Both the position numbers and the translations under genes were made by a program. The notes under the pieces were generated by a model, which was not told where the DNA came from, ran no database searches, and was given only the letters and a program-made list of their open reading frames with translations. Source: Hylemonella gracilis ATCC 19624 (GTDB lineage: Bacteria > Pseudomonadota > Gammaproteobacteria > Burkholderiales > Burkholderiaceae_C). Taken from it: DNA of 64,000 bases. This document shows positions 46,593 to 57,835 of the stretch, one piece after another; the first letter of the stretch is position 1; each line of letters begins with the position of its first letter. The stretch lies in NCBI RefSeq assembly GCF_000211835.1, contig NZ_AEGR01000052.1, positions 124,001-188,000 of the forward strand, read 5' to 3'.

Positions 46593-46712
46593 GACGAAAG
46601 ACAAGCAAGTCATCGCCATTGATGCCACAGCACCTTGCCCCGTGCACCCAACCCTCCAAATGGCTTGTGCGCAAGCCGTTCGGGAGCGATCATCCATAGA
46701 TGTTTTCTTGAT

Positions 46713-46727
46713 AAGCAATTGAAAATT
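46713..46727 (+). promoter_or_regulatory. Putative sulfur-regulon motif upstream of SsuA-like gene
   Basis: AAGCAATT-N3-AATT, the same motif and spacing as at 11714-11728. It is 62 bases before the GTG of the SsuA-like gene, almost the same distance as in the TauD-like gene (60 bases). A LysR-type sulfur regulator (CysB/SsuR-like) is the natural candidate, but none is in this window. Confidence 0.45.
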
Positions 46728-46789
46728 GCGTCGTCGACACGGTGAAGAGGCCTGCCTAAGCTGGCCGTCTCTTCTCAAAGGACGACACC

Positions 46790-47764
46790 GTGAGATCCAT
46801 TTCGAATCGCAGGCGTATCTTTACGGCGCTGCTGGCCTGGGTGGCTGGCGCGATCTTCTTCAATGCGCCCGCACTGGCGCAGGCCGTGCCCAAGGAAGTC
46901 CGCATCGGCTGGCAGAAGGGTTCGGCCATCCTGGTGCTGGGGCGCAGGCAGCAGGTCGTCGAAACCCGGTTGAAGGCGCTGGGCGTGGAATCGGTCAAGT
47001 GGGTGGAGTTCCAGTTCGGCCCGCCCATGCTGGAGGCTCTGGGCGCAGGCGCCATCGACCTGGGTTCGGTGGGCGACACACCACCGATCTTTGCGCAGGC
47101 GGGCGGCGCCAATCTGGTTTACGCGGCGGCCATGCCCTCGGCCCAGCATGCGGTGCTGGTGCCGCAAAACTCGCCCATCAAGACGCTGGCCGATCTCAAA
47201 GGCAAGAAGGTGGCTTTCGGCAAGGGCTCCAGCGCGCAGAACGTCGCGATCAAGGCGCTGGCCCTGGCCGGCCTGACGGTCAAGGACATCGAGCCCGTCT
47301 ATCTGTCGCCCGCCGACGCCACGGCGGCCTTCAACGGCGGCAACATCGACGCCTGGGTGGTGTGGGACCCTTATTTCGCGATCGCGGAACGGCGTTACAA
47401 CGCGCGCGCGGTAGCCGATACCTCGGACAAGCGCCTGGCCAGTGCCTCCTATTACATAGCCGGTCGTGATTTTGCGGCTGCCCACCCGGTCGTTCTGTCG
47501 GCGGTGATCGACGAACTGCGCAAGCTGACGATTCAGGCCGGAAAGAACCGCGAGGAACTGGCTGCCCTTGCGGCGGAGTCCACCGGTATTGACGCCGAGA
47601 TATGGAAGACTGCGTTTGCCCGTGCCGAGTTCGACGTTGTGCCGATCGGGGCCGCGCACATCGCGCAGCAACAGCAACTGGCGGACACCTTCCACGCGCT
47701 GGGCATCATCCCCCGAAAGATCCAGGTCAGCGAGATCGTCTGGCGCGCGCCAGCGCCGCGATGA
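46790..47764 (+). CDS. Aliphatic sulfonate ABC transporter substrate-binding protein (SsuA-like)
   Basis: Periplasmic protein of 324 residues, signal peptide ending in ALAQA^VPKE. It has the SsuA core: VRIGWQKGSAILVLGRRQQVVETRLKALG, VKWVEFQFGPPMLEALGAGAIDLGSVGDTPPIFAQAG, and NIDAWVVWDPYFAIAERRY. The start is GTG 46790, well supported by AAAGGA (46777-46782). No permease or ATPase genes follow, so it is another orphan binding protein, presumably feeding the importer of the sulfur island or one elsewhere. It resembles the 20242-21207 product more than the NMT1-type ones. Confidence 0.9.
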   Translation: MRSISNRRRIFTALLAWVAGAIFFNAPALAQAVPKEVRIGWQKGSAILVLGRRQQVVETRLKALGVESVKWVEFQFGPPMLEALGAGAIDLGSVGDTPPIFAQAGGANLVYAAAMPSAQHAVLVPQNSPIKTLADLKGKKVAFGKGSSAQNVAIKALALAGLTVKDIEPVYLSPADATAAFNGGNIDAWVVWDPYFAIAERRYNARAVADTSDKRLASASYYIAGRDFAAAHPVVLSAVIDELRKLTIQAGKNREELAALAAESTGIDAEIWKTAFARAEFDVVPIGAAHIAQQQQLADTFHALGIIPRKIQVSEIVWRAPAPR

Positions 47765-47824
47765 GTTTCCGTAGATGGGTTCATGCATGCATGCATGAGG
47801 GAGTGCATGGGACAATCCCGCCCC

Positions 47825-49111
47825 ATGCACCCTCAAACCTTGCTGGACCTCTGCGCTGAACTGGTCCGGTTGACCCTCAAGTTCGAACACCCGGCCGACG
47901 CCGTGGTGTCGCATTTCTTCCGCGACCACCGAGGCCTGGGCCCGCGCGAGCGCGCGACCCTGGCGGAAACCGCCTATGCCGTACTGCGCAAGAAGCTGCT
48001 GTTCGAGCGCCTGGCCCTGTCGGGCAGCGGGCCGAAGGAGCGGCGCCTCGCCATTCTGGGCTTCTCTGGCTCGCGCGACTTCATCAAGAGCGTGCTGTCC
48101 GAGCAGGAAAAGCAATGGCTGGACGCCTGCGATGGCGTAAAGCCCGATGAGTTGCTGGACCAGCACCGCCACAACCTGCCCGACTGGCTGGCCCAGCCGC
48201 TGAAGACGCAACTGAGCGACAAGGATTTCTGGGCCCTGGCCGAGAGCCTGAATCAGAGCGCGGGGCTGGATGTTCGTGTGAACACCTTGAACAGCAAGCG
48301 CGAGGATGTGCAGCGCGAGTTGAAGGCAGCGGGCATCACCGCGCAGCCCACGCCCTATTGCCCATGGGGCTTGCGCATCGCCGACAAGCCCGCGCTGAAC
48401 AAGCTGGACGTCTTCACGCGCGGCGCGATCGAGGTGCAGGACGAGGGCTCGCAACTGCTGGCCTTGCTGGTGGAGGCCAAGCGCGGCGAGATGGTGGTCG
48501 ATTTCTGCGCGGGCGCCGGGGGCAAGACCCTGGCGCTGGGCGCGGCCATGCGCAACACGGGGCGTCTGTACGCCTTCGACACCTCGGCCCACCGACTGGA
48601 CGCCCTCAAGCCTCGGCTGGCGCGCAGCGGCCTGTCCAATGTGCATCCTGCGGCCATCGCGCACGAGCGCGACGAACGTGTGAAGCGTCTTTCCGGCAAG
48701 ATCGACCGGGTGCTGGTGGACGCGCCCTGTTCCGGCCTGGGTACCTTGCGCCGCAATCCGGACTTGAAGTGGCGGCAATCCGCCCAAGCTGTCCAGGAGA
48801 TGGCCGCCAAGCAGACGGCCATTCTGGACAGCGCGGCCCGGCTGCTCAAGTCGGGCGGGCGCTTGGTCTACGCCACCTGCAGCGTGTTGCCGGAGGAAAA
48901 TGAAGCCGTGGCCGAGGCGTTTTCGGCGGCGCACCCGGATTTCGAGCCCGTGCCGGTGGCCGATCTCTTGGAGCGTCTCTTGGCGCCACCGGTTGCCAAA
49001 ACCGCCTCCGAGCTGTGTTCGGGGGGTGAAAGTGGTCGGAATTACCTCCGTTTGTGGCCCCACCAACACAATACAGACGGCTTTTTCGCCGCTGTTTGGC
49101 ACAAAAGGTAA
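47825..49111 (+). CDS. RsmB/NOP2-type RNA cytosine-C5 methyltransferase
   Basis: SAM-dependent methyltransferase of 428 residues that should methylate C5 of a cytosine in rRNA. The N-terminal ~130 residues are helical, followed by an RNA-binding part and the Rossmann domain: VVDFCAGAGGKTLALGAAM, the catalytic Cys in DAPCSGLGTLRRNPDLKWR, and the second Cys in YATCSVLPEENEAV. ATG 47825 is used; an earlier ATG at 47783 lies in an ATGC tetranucleotide run. RsmB (16S m5C967) is the likely family, but the exact target cannot be set. Confidence 0.87.
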   Translation: MHPQTLLDLCAELVRLTLKFEHPADAVVSHFFRDHRGLGPRERATLAETAYAVLRKKLLFERLALSGSGPKERRLAILGFSGSRDFIKSVLSEQEKQWLDACDGVKPDELLDQHRHNLPDWLAQPLKTQLSDKDFWALAESLNQSAGLDVRVNTLNSKREDVQRELKAAGITAQPTPYCPWGLRIADKPALNKLDVFTRGAIEVQDEGSQLLALLVEAKRGEMVVDFCAGAGGKTLALGAAMRNTGRLYAFDTSAHRLDALKPRLARSGLSNVHPAAIAHERDERVKRLSGKIDRVLVDAPCSGLGTLRRNPDLKWRQSAQAVQEMAAKQTAILDSAARLLKSGGRLVYATCSVLPEENEAVAEAFSAAHPDFEPVPVADLLERLLAPPVAKTASELCSGGESGRNYLRLWPHQHNTDGFFAAVWHKR

Positions 49112-49169
49112 GTATTTGATCTGAGTTAAGGTTTTCCGCCCTAAAAACGGGAGAATTCGGGAAGAGCAC

Positions 49170-49304
49170 ATGGGGTCTTCTAAAATGGCTCACCAAACAC
49201 AGACCCAGAATGAAACCAAAACAGGGGTCGGAGACTCCAACGGGGTGTTGGGAAGTTGCCCCCGTATCCAATTTCCATATATTGAAAGAGTTCTATGTTC
49301 GTAA
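49170..49304 (+). other. Possible short leader ORF overlapping the desaturase start
   Basis: From ATG 49170, preceded by GGAAGAG, a 44-codon frame runs to TAA 49302-49304 and overlaps the desaturase ATG by ten bases. It begins MGSSKMAHQTQTQ and ends QFPYIERVLCS. It could couple or attenuate translation of the desaturase. Codon use is not GC-rich in third positions, so it may instead be plain 5' untranslated region. No known family. Confidence 0.25.
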
Positions 49305-50509
49305 CTGACTCGGTTGTGTTCAACGCCATCGTCGACTGGCTGGCGAACGGCCTGCTGAATCTGAGCTGGTGGCAGATCATTCTGTACGCCCTGGCGACGA
49401 CGCACATCACGATCGCCAGCGTGACGATCTTCCTGCACCGACACCAGGCGCATCGCGCGCTGGACCTGCACCCGATCATTTCCCACTTCTTCCGCTTCTG
49501 GCTGTGGCTGTCCACGGGCATGGTGACCAAGGAATGGGCTGCCATCCACCGCAAGCACCACGCCAAGTGCGAACAGGCGGAAGACCCGCACAGCCCGCAG
49601 ATTTACGGCATCCGCAAGGTGCTGACCGAGGGCGCCGAGCTGTACCGTGCTGAATCCAAGAACAAGGAAACCATGGCCCGCTACGGCCACGGAACCCCCG
49701 ATGATTGGATCGAGCGCAATCTCTACACCCGTTACTCCTGGCAAGGCGTGGGCCTGATGCTGATCATCAACCTCGCCCTGTTCGGCGCGGCGGGTGCTGC
49801 GGTCTGGGCTTTGCAGATGGCCTGGATCCCGATCACGGCCGCCGGCATCATCAACGGCCTGGGCCACTACTGGGGTTACCGCAACTTCGAAGCGGCCGAT
49901 GCCAGCACCAACCTGTCTCCCTGGGGCATCATCATCGGTGGCGAGGAGTTGCACAACAACCACCACACCTACCCGACCTCGGCCAAGCTGTCGGTCAAGC
50001 CGTACGAGTTCGACATTGGCTGGCTCTACATCCGCCTGCTGAGCGCCGTGGGCCTGGCCAAGGTCAAGAAGACGCCGCCCAAGCTGGAATTGGGTGACAT
50101 CAAACCCGTGGCCGATGACAAGACGCTGGAGGCGCTGATTGCCCACCGCTATGAAATCATGGCCGATTACGCGCGCGGCATGCGGCACGCCTTCCGCGAT
50201 GAAGTGTCCGCTCTCAAGACCCGCATGACCGACAGCGCCGCCGTCAAGGCTGCCGCCCGCTGGCTGCACCGCGACGCGGAAAAGGCTCCGGCCAAGGTCG
50301 CGCCGCAACTGGCCCAAGCCCGCGCTGCGTCGCCCGTGCTGGACAAAATGGTCACGATGCGCGAGGAACTGCGTCAGCTTTGGCTGAACACCTCACTGAG
50401 CCGCGAGCAGCTGCTGGCCAATTTGCAGGCCTGGTGCCATCGCGCCGAGGAAAGCGGCATCGCCGCGCTGCAGGAGTTCTCGCGCAAGCTGCGCATGGTC
50501 CGCACCTGA
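49295..50509 (+). CDS. Fatty acid/acyl-CoA desaturase
   Basis: Membrane di-iron desaturase of 404 residues that introduces a double bond into fatty acyl chains, likely at delta-9. The three histidine boxes are present: HRHQAHR (near residue 50), HRKHH (about 88) and HNNHH (about 222). Two hydrophobic pairs of helices flank them. The last ~100 residues form a hydrophilic helical extension (MVTMREELRQLW), longer than in short desaturases. A GAAAGAG sequence precedes the ATG. A strong terminator follows. It probably adjusts membrane fluidity. Confidence 0.9.
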   Translation: MFVTDSVVFNAIVDWLANGLLNLSWWQIILYALATTHITIASVTIFLHRHQAHRALDLHPIISHFFRFWLWLSTGMVTKEWAAIHRKHHAKCEQAEDPHSPQIYGIRKVLTEGAELYRAESKNKETMARYGHGTPDDWIERNLYTRYSWQGVGLMLIINLALFGAAGAAVWALQMAWIPITAAGIINGLGHYWGYRNFEAADASTNLSPWGIIIGGEELHNNHHTYPTSAKLSVKPYEFDIGWLYIRLLSAVGLAKVKKTPPKLELGDIKPVADDKTLEALIAHRYEIMADYARGMRHAFRDEVSALKTRMTDSAAVKAAARWLHRDAEKAPAKVAPQLAQARAASPVLDKMVTMREELRQLWLNTSLSREQLLANLQAWCHRAEESGIAALQEFSRKLRMVRT

Positions 50510-50576
50510 TCACGCGCCGCGCCTGGGGGCGAGTGACTGCCTTCCCGGTGCGGTCAGCAAAGCCCAGGAGCCGACA

Positions 50577-50613
50577 AGCCCGCCCCGCAAGGAGGCGGGC
50601 TTTCTTTTTTTCT
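50577..50613 (+). terminator. Rho-independent terminator of the desaturase gene
   Basis: Stem AGCCCGCC (50577-50584) pairs with GGCGGGCT (50594-50601) over a nine-base loop, followed by a T-rich tail. It lies 67 bases past the desaturase stop. Confidence 0.9.
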
Positions 50614-50758
50614 GACTGGGACAGGTCTCAGGGGCCAGCGTGGTTGTGGGATTGAACCCAAAGACGCTCAGTGAGGCTGAGGGAGGGCGTTGAGTGCCCC
50701 GCCGAACGCATTGCTTGTGGGGGCGGCGCTTGGGCGCATAGCCCTCGCCCGAGGTGCC

Positions 50759-52841
<2,083 letters not shown>

Positions 52842-52985
52842 GGGTGAATGAGAAGAGCGGATGCAGGGGGAGGAGAACAAAGAAGAAAACCCGATTCTAA
52901 AGACCTCGATTGGCTGGTAAAAACGGGGTTGGTGATGGAACAAAGCAGGGGTCAAGCAAACTTGGCTCGATGCCGATAAGGATGT

Positions 52986-54788
52986 ATGAACCCCACGATC
53001 AAACCAAAACACTCATTGGCCGTCGCCATATTGCTGGCTGGTGGCTACGCTCTCGCCGCTGAACCCGCCGCCGCCCAAGTCGGCGCTGTGGACGCGTCGA
53101 GCACGGCCTGCAAGGGCTGGCTGGCCTGCGGGCCTGCTGAGACCGCGAGTGCGACGCCAGAGCCGAAACCCGTCGGTACTGTCGTTCAATCGTCCGCTTG
53201 CAAGGGCTGGTTGGCGTGTGGTCCGTCCGATTCCGAGGTCTCTGCTCTCTCGGATCTCCCGGCCGGTCAAGGCCGCTCTCCTCAGCTCGTAGAGGAAAGC
53301 GGGCGACATGGCATTCTCGTGGCTCAGCTTGCAGCACCGAGGGCACAGGAATCCGCAGTCCCGGGCGTGGCTGCCAAACCGTCGCCTTTGCCGGAGGCTG
53401 CGGTTAAAAAAGTTGATGGCGGTGATCTACCCTCTCCGGTGTCGGGGCCGCTGGTCAGTCCTTTCGGACAAGCTTCGTCTCGCAATCCTGCCGCACCCGC
53501 CGCAGTGCTGAAGCAAGGCCGAGGAGGCCAGTTCCGCTTGGGGTTGGTGTCGTTCGGGGTTGGGTATGAAATTGGCGCCCTGGACAACATTGATGATCAG
53601 ATTGACGATGCGAGTGATCGTCTAGAGCGTTTCACGATCACCGAGACCGAGTTGACGGCGCAACTGAGCGGCAGCTCAACCCAAGCAGCCGCTGAGGCAG
53701 CGCTCAAAAACTATGTGGCGAATAAGGTCAACACCGAAGTCATCGATGTCGTCAACCCGGTGCTGAGTTCCTTGCGCCGTGAAGGGCATGTGACTGTGAT
53801 GGGTGAGGCGCAGGTTCCATTGACGCCGTTGGTGGTGGCTGTAGATGCTTGGGGAGGCAGCCTGCTGCTTGACGCCAGTTTCCAGGCATTGGCCAATACC
53901 AGCGTGGTGACCAAGTCGTTGTCTGCCTTGGACCCCAGCGCGATCACCGTCCACGCGACCTATGTCGGTCCTGGTCCGGACACTGTCATCGGTACATCGG
54001 ATGACGTGTACGAGGCAACGGCGGATTTCAACTACGACGATGCAACCGCCAACGAAAGCTCGGTGCTGGTCAAGGCCGCGCTTGTTCAGCAATATGGCCT
54101 GGGCTACAGCCACAATGTCTGGAAGTCCCCCGTGCCCGTTGAGTCTTGGGGTTCGGGCTGGTTGTCGGTGGGTGGTCGGCTTAAGTACTACCAGGTGAAA
54201 TTGGTGCGAGCTGCCGTCAGGCTCAAGGACAACGATGATGCCGAAGACACCCTCAAGGATGCAGAGTCAAAAGACAGCACGGGCTTGGGCGTGGACCTGG
54301 GGGCGCAGTGGTCAAGCCGCTATTACCGTGCGGGGGTTTGGGGCAACAATCTCAACAGTCCTCAATTCAAGTTCAACAAGCTGGATCTGTCGAGTTACAC
54401 CGACCCCACGATCAAGAAAGACCTGCAGGCCGGTGAAACGTACACCATGAAGCCGCAGGTACAGGTGGAGACCGCCATTCATACCGAAAACCAGAAATGG
54501 GTTCTGGATTTGAACTTCGATGCCAATTCGGTTCGTGACCCGCTGGATCGTGAGTTCCAGTGGCTTGCGGTGAATGCAGCTCACGTCACGAACACCTTCT
54601 GGATTCCTGGCTTCCGCGTCGGTTACCGTGAGAACTTGGTCGGCACTCAACTGAGCTACGCGACCGCGGGGTTGACCTGGTTTGGCGTGAACCTGGATCT
54701 GGCCTATGGATTGCAGACCATCAAGTACGATGGCGACACGTATCCACGCAGCGTCATGCTCAACGTCAGCACGTCCATGACGTTCTGA
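52986..54788 (+). CDS. Exported TraF-like outer membrane protein
   Basis: A 600-residue exported protein (signal peptide ends near AAEPAAA). About residues 30-80 hold two exact copies of ACKGWLACGP (41-50 and 71-80), each with a Cys pair six apart. Residues ~85-180 are a Pro/Ala-rich linker. The remainder looks like a beta-barrel or beta-rich domain: FRLGLVSFGVGYEIGALDNIDDQIDD, LGYSHNVWKSPVPVESWGSGWLSVGGRLKYY, and a final aromatic residue (SVMLNVSTSMTF, ends in Phe), as in outer-membrane barrels. This resembles the family annotated as conjugal transfer TraF-2. No conjugation genes are near, so the name need not describe its role. Confidence 0.6.
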   Translation: MNPTIKPKHSLAVAILLAGGYALAAEPAAAQVGAVDASSTACKGWLACGPAETASATPEPKPVGTVVQSSACKGWLACGPSDSEVSALSDLPAGQGRSPQLVEESGRHGILVAQLAAPRAQESAVPGVAAKPSPLPEAAVKKVDGGDLPSPVSGPLVSPFGQASSRNPAAPAAVLKQGRGGQFRLGLVSFGVGYEIGALDNIDDQIDDASDRLERFTITETELTAQLSGSSTQAAAEAALKNYVANKVNTEVIDVVNPVLSSLRREGHVTVMGEAQVPLTPLVVAVDAWGGSLLLDASFQALANTSVVTKSLSALDPSAITVHATYVGPGPDTVIGTSDDVYEATADFNYDDATANESSVLVKAALVQQYGLGYSHNVWKSPVPVESWGSGWLSVGGRLKYYQVKLVRAAVRLKDNDDAEDTLKDAESKDSTGLGVDLGAQWSSRYYRAGVWGNNLNSPQFKFNKLDLSSYTDPTIKKDLQAGETYTMKPQVQVETAIHTENQKWVLDLNFDANSVRDPLDREFQWLAVNAAHVTNTFWIPGFRVGYRENLVGTQLSYATAGLTWFGVNLDLAYGLQTIKYDGDTYPRSVMLNVSTSMTF

Positions 54789-54820
54789 GCTGAATCGGAT
54801 CGCTGGCCTCGAGGGGTGCG

Positions 54821-55177
54821 TCAGAGACGCAGTTCCCAATCAGCCGAGACAAAGCCCACGGTCACCTCTTTGCCGCCCCACTCCACCACGGGGCGCTTGA
54901 TCACACTGGGCTGGGCGAGCATCAGGGCCCGTGCGCTTTGCGCACTGGTCACAGCCGCTTGATCGGCCTCGCCCAGCTTGCGCCACGTTGTGCCCTGACG
55001 ATTCACGAGCTTTTCCCATCCAACGGCGGCCATCCAGGCGTCCAGCCGCTGTTCGGGGACTCCTTGTTTCTTGAAGTCGTGGAAGGTGACTTCCACGGCC
55101 CGCTCCCCCAGCCAAGCGCGGGCTTTCTTGACTGTGTCGCAGTTCGTAATGCCGTAAAGAGTGACGCTTTTCTTCAT
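54821..55177 (-). CDS. Spx/MgsR/ArsC-like reductase family protein
   Basis: Thioredoxin-fold protein of 118 residues of the Spx/ArsC/YffB group. The N-terminal active-site region is LYGITNCDTVKKARAWL, with a single Cys rather than CxxC, then VEVTFHDFKKQGVPEQRL and the cis-Pro-type VIKRPVVEW. It is likely the YffB-like type found in Gram-negatives, possibly acting with glutathione, and not an arsenate reductase. ATG 55177 is supported by the family start. It is divergent from folC, with 18 bases between the starts. Confidence 0.85.
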   Translation of the reverse strand: MKKSVTLYGITNCDTVKKARAWLGERAVEVTFHDFKKQGVPEQRLDAWMAAVGWEKLVNRQGTTWRKLGEADQAAVTSAQSARALMLAQPSVIKRPVVEWGGKEVTVGFVSADWELRL

Positions 55178-55195
55178 GGGTGACAATTCTGGCTT

Positions 55196-56560
55196 ATGTT
55201 GGAATTGAACACATTGCAAGATTGGCTGGCGCATTGCGAGCGCCTGCATCCCAAGGGCGTGGATGGCATCACCTTGGGCCTGGAGCGACCGCGCACCGTG
55301 GCGCAGCGCATGGGACTCAAGTTGGATTGCCCCGTGATCACGGTGGCGGGCACGAATGGCAAGGGTTCGACCTGTGCCATGCTGGAGGCCATCCTCGGCC
55401 AGGCGGGCTACCGCACCGGGGTCTACACCTCGCCCCACCTCGTGCATTTCGAGGAACGCCTGCGTCTCGGTGGCGAGATCGTGTCGGCGGAGTTCCTGCT
55501 GCCTTCTTTCGCTCGCGTTGAGTCCGCCCGCACGGTCGACGGCGGCGCGGAAGTCGCCCTGAGTTACTTCGAATTCACCACGCTGGCCATCCTCGACTGC
55601 ATGGCGCGCGCCCAGGCCGAAGGCCGACTTGACGTGGCGATTCTGGAGGTGGGGCTGGGCGGCCGTCTGGACGCCGTGAATATCGTCGACGCGGATTGCG
55701 CCATCATCACCAGCATAGACCTCGACCACATGGAACTGCTGGGGCCGGATCGCGAGAGCATTGGCCGCGAGAAGGCCGGCATCATGCGCACGGGACGTCC
55801 GGTGGTGGTGAGCGATCCAATGCCCCCCGACAGCGTGATCGAGCACGCACGCACCATGGGCGCCGAGCTCTGGCGCTTCGGGCGCGACTTCAACTACTCC
55901 GGGGACAAGCAGCAATGGAGCTGGGCCGGGCGTGACCGCCGCTACAGTGGCCTGGCCTATCCCGCGCTGCGTGGCGCCAATCAATTGATCAATGCTGCCG
56001 GCGTGCTGGCCGCCCTGACGGCACTGCGCGACCGCTTGCCGGTCACGGCTCAGGCTGTGCGCAACGGCCTGGCCATGGCTGCGCTGCCTGGGCGGTTCCA
56101 GATCGTTCCTGGACAGCCCACCTTGGTGCTGGACGTGGCGCACAATCCGCACGCGGTCGCGGCGCTGACCGCCAATCTGGACGCCATGGGCTTCTACCCG
56201 CGCACCCGCGCTGTGTTCGGAGCCATGGCGGACAAGGATCTGCCGCCCATGTTGGCCCGCATCATGCCGCTGGTCGATCACTGGTACTTCACCGATTTGC
56301 CCACGCCCCGTGCCGCCACCGCCGCCCAGCTGCAGGCCAGCTGGCAGGCCGTCAAGGCCGGGCGTCCGATCAGCTCGGGCGCGGCGGCTCAAGCCGATGC
56401 GACCTTGCATGCCGCCCCCCTGGAGGCGTTGATTGCGGCCATGGCCGCCGCGGACCCCGCTGATAGAATCGTGGTTTTCGGATCGTTCTACACCGTGGGC
56501 GGCGTTCTGAAGGAGGGCGTGCCGCGCTTGCAGGCCAAGCACCTGAATGCGGCCTCCTGA
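55196..56560 (+). CDS. folC: Bifunctional dihydrofolate/folylpolyglutamate synthase
   Basis: Mur-ligase-fold enzyme of 454 residues adding glutamate to dihydropteroate and to tetrahydrofolates. The ATP loop is VAGTNGKGSTCAML, followed by TGVYTSPHLVHFEERLRLGG and the lower segment AILEVGLGGRLDAVNIVDADCAIITSIDLDHMELLG, all typical. It begins the cluster folC–SPOR–cvpA–purF–metZ found in many Burkholderiales, where accD usually comes before folC (absent here). Confidence 0.95.
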   Translation: MLELNTLQDWLAHCERLHPKGVDGITLGLERPRTVAQRMGLKLDCPVITVAGTNGKGSTCAMLEAILGQAGYRTGVYTSPHLVHFEERLRLGGEIVSAEFLLPSFARVESARTVDGGAEVALSYFEFTTLAILDCMARAQAEGRLDVAILEVGLGGRLDAVNIVDADCAIITSIDLDHMELLGPDRESIGREKAGIMRTGRPVVVSDPMPPDSVIEHARTMGAELWRFGRDFNYSGDKQQWSWAGRDRRYSGLAYPALRGANQLINAAGVLAALTALRDRLPVTAQAVRNGLAMAALPGRFQIVPGQPTLVLDVAHNPHAVAALTANLDAMGFYPRTRAVFGAMADKDLPPMLARIMPLVDHWYFTDLPTPRAATAAQLQASWQAVKAGRPISSGAAAQADATLHAAPLEALIAAMAAADPADRIVVFGSFYTVGGVLKEGVPRLQAKHLNAAS

Positions 56561-56616
56561 GCCCCGGCCTCCCTCCCGTCCGCACGCGAGCCTGTCCAGC
56601 CCTTTAGCCCGAACGC

Positions 56617-57267
56617 ATGGCCTTTTTCAAGTTCCGCAAGGGCGGCGATGAGCAGCCCGCCCCGGCTGCGCAGCCCGAAAGTGTGGAGGCTTTGCGCCGC
56701 CGCGCAAAAAATCGCCTCATTGGCGCGGTCATTTTGGTCGTCGCGGGGATTGTCGGTTTCCCCTTGCTGGTCGACAAGGAGCCGCGTCCGGTCGCGCAGG
56801 ATCTGCCCATCCTGATTCCCGCCCGTGACGCTTTGCCTCCGCTGGCCGTCCCCGCCGGCTCAGGCTCTCAGGGCGCTAAAACCACCGATTCTGAAGCCAC
56901 ACGTGCCTCCGACGGGCGAGCCGCTCCGCGAGCGTCTGAAGATGCCGTCTCCGCGCCAGCGCCAGCGTCCGTGACCACCCCAGGGGCGAAGACGCCCCCG
57001 TCTGGCTCCGCCACTCCGCCGGCTGCGGCAGAGACTCCCGTGCGTTACGTGGTGCAGGTGGGATCTTTTGGCGATGTGGCGCGCGCGCGCGCGGCACGCG
57101 GCAAGCTGGAGCGCGCAGGGCTGAGGCATTACACCCAAGTTGTTGAAACCAAGGAAGGGCAGCGCATCCGGGTGCGTGCCGGTCCGTTCGACACCAAGGC
57201 CGAGGCTGATCGTGCCGCCGCCAAGATCCGGCAACTGGACATGGCCGCGGACGTTCTGAGCCAGTGA
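56617..57267 (+). CDS. SPOR domain-containing protein (DedD-like)
   Basis: Inner-membrane cell-division-associated protein of 216 residues. A short cytoplasmic part is followed by one transmembrane helix at about 34-50 (LIGAVILVVAGIVGFPLLV), then a Pro/Ser-rich linker and a C-terminal SPOR domain at about 143-216 (RYVVQVGSFGDVARARAARGKL ... GQRIRVRAGPFDTKAEADRAAAKIRQL). SPOR domains bind denuded peptidoglycan at the septum. It sits between folC and cvpA, the conserved dedD position. Confidence 0.9.
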   Translation: MAFFKFRKGGDEQPAPAAQPESVEALRRRAKNRLIGAVILVVAGIVGFPLLVDKEPRPVAQDLPILIPARDALPPLAVPAGSGSQGAKTTDSEATRASDGRAAPRASEDAVSAPAPASVTTPGAKTPPSGSATPPAAAETPVRYVVQVGSFGDVARARAARGKLERAGLRHYTQVVETKEGQRIRVRAGPFDTKAEADRAAAKIRQLDMAADVLSQ

Positions 57268-57295
57268 ACTCCGCGACGCGGAAGTGTTTGTCACC

Positions 57296-57781
57296 ATGGC
57301 CTTGATTGATACATTGTTCCTGATCGGTCTGCTGGTCTCCATCTGCTTGGGTTTGTGGCGCGGTTTCGTCTACGAGGTGCTCGCCGTCCTGAATTGGCTG
57401 CTGGCCTTGCTCTTGGCACAGTGGCTGGGCGAAGAAGTCGGACGTTGGCTTCCCTTGGACGGTCAGCCGGAAGCATTGGTGCGCGTCGTGGGCTATTCGC
57501 TCGTGTTCGTGGTGTCGGTGTTCGTGGGGGGGCTGGTGGTCTGGGCCATACCGAAGTTGGTTGAGCAGGCCGGTTTGCGTCCGGTGGACCGCATGCTGGG
57601 CGCGGCTTTCGGGGCGCTGCGCGCCGCGATTTTGATCCTCGCCTTGACGGTCGGGGTGTTGATGACGTCCTTTCGCCAGAGCGCCTGGTGGCAGGAGTCC
57701 TACGCGGCGCATGCGTCGGTCTGGGTACTACAACAACTCAAGCCCTTGTTGCCCGTGGGTGTGGCCCAATATCTGCCGTGA
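57296..57781 (+). CDS. cvpA: CvpA family membrane protein
   Basis: Inner-membrane protein of 161 residues with about four helices; first one LFLIGLLVSICLGLWRGFVYEVLAVLNWL. CvpA is needed for colicin V production in Escherichia coli and for envelope stress tolerance. ATG 57296 is preferred over GTG 57284 because it matches the family start. Next gene purF begins 54 bases later, as in many proteobacteria. Confidence 0.9.
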   Translation: MALIDTLFLIGLLVSICLGLWRGFVYEVLAVLNWLLALLLAQWLGEEVGRWLPLDGQPEALVRVVGYSLVFVVSVFVGGLVVWAIPKLVEQAGLRPVDRMLGAAFGALRAAILILALTVGVLMTSFRQSAWWQESYAAHASVWVLQQLKPLLPVGVAQYLP

Positions 57782-57835
57782 TCGTTCGCGGCTCTATGTT
57801 TTCGCTGGGAAAGTTGCCCTGAAGGGGGATGTGCT

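Noticed and set aside
47782-47796. ATGC tetranucleotide run near the methyltransferase start
   Set aside because: Too short to call a functional repeat. It gives several ATGs, but the family start fits ATG 47825.
46775-49171. A 798-codon open frame on the minus strand
   Set aside because: Shadow of the SsuA-like and RsmB-like genes; the translated sequence has no recognisable domain.
54821-55177. ArsC-like gene as an arsenic-resistance gene
   Set aside because: No arsR, arsB or acr3 gene nearby, and the sequence fits the Spx/YffB group better.
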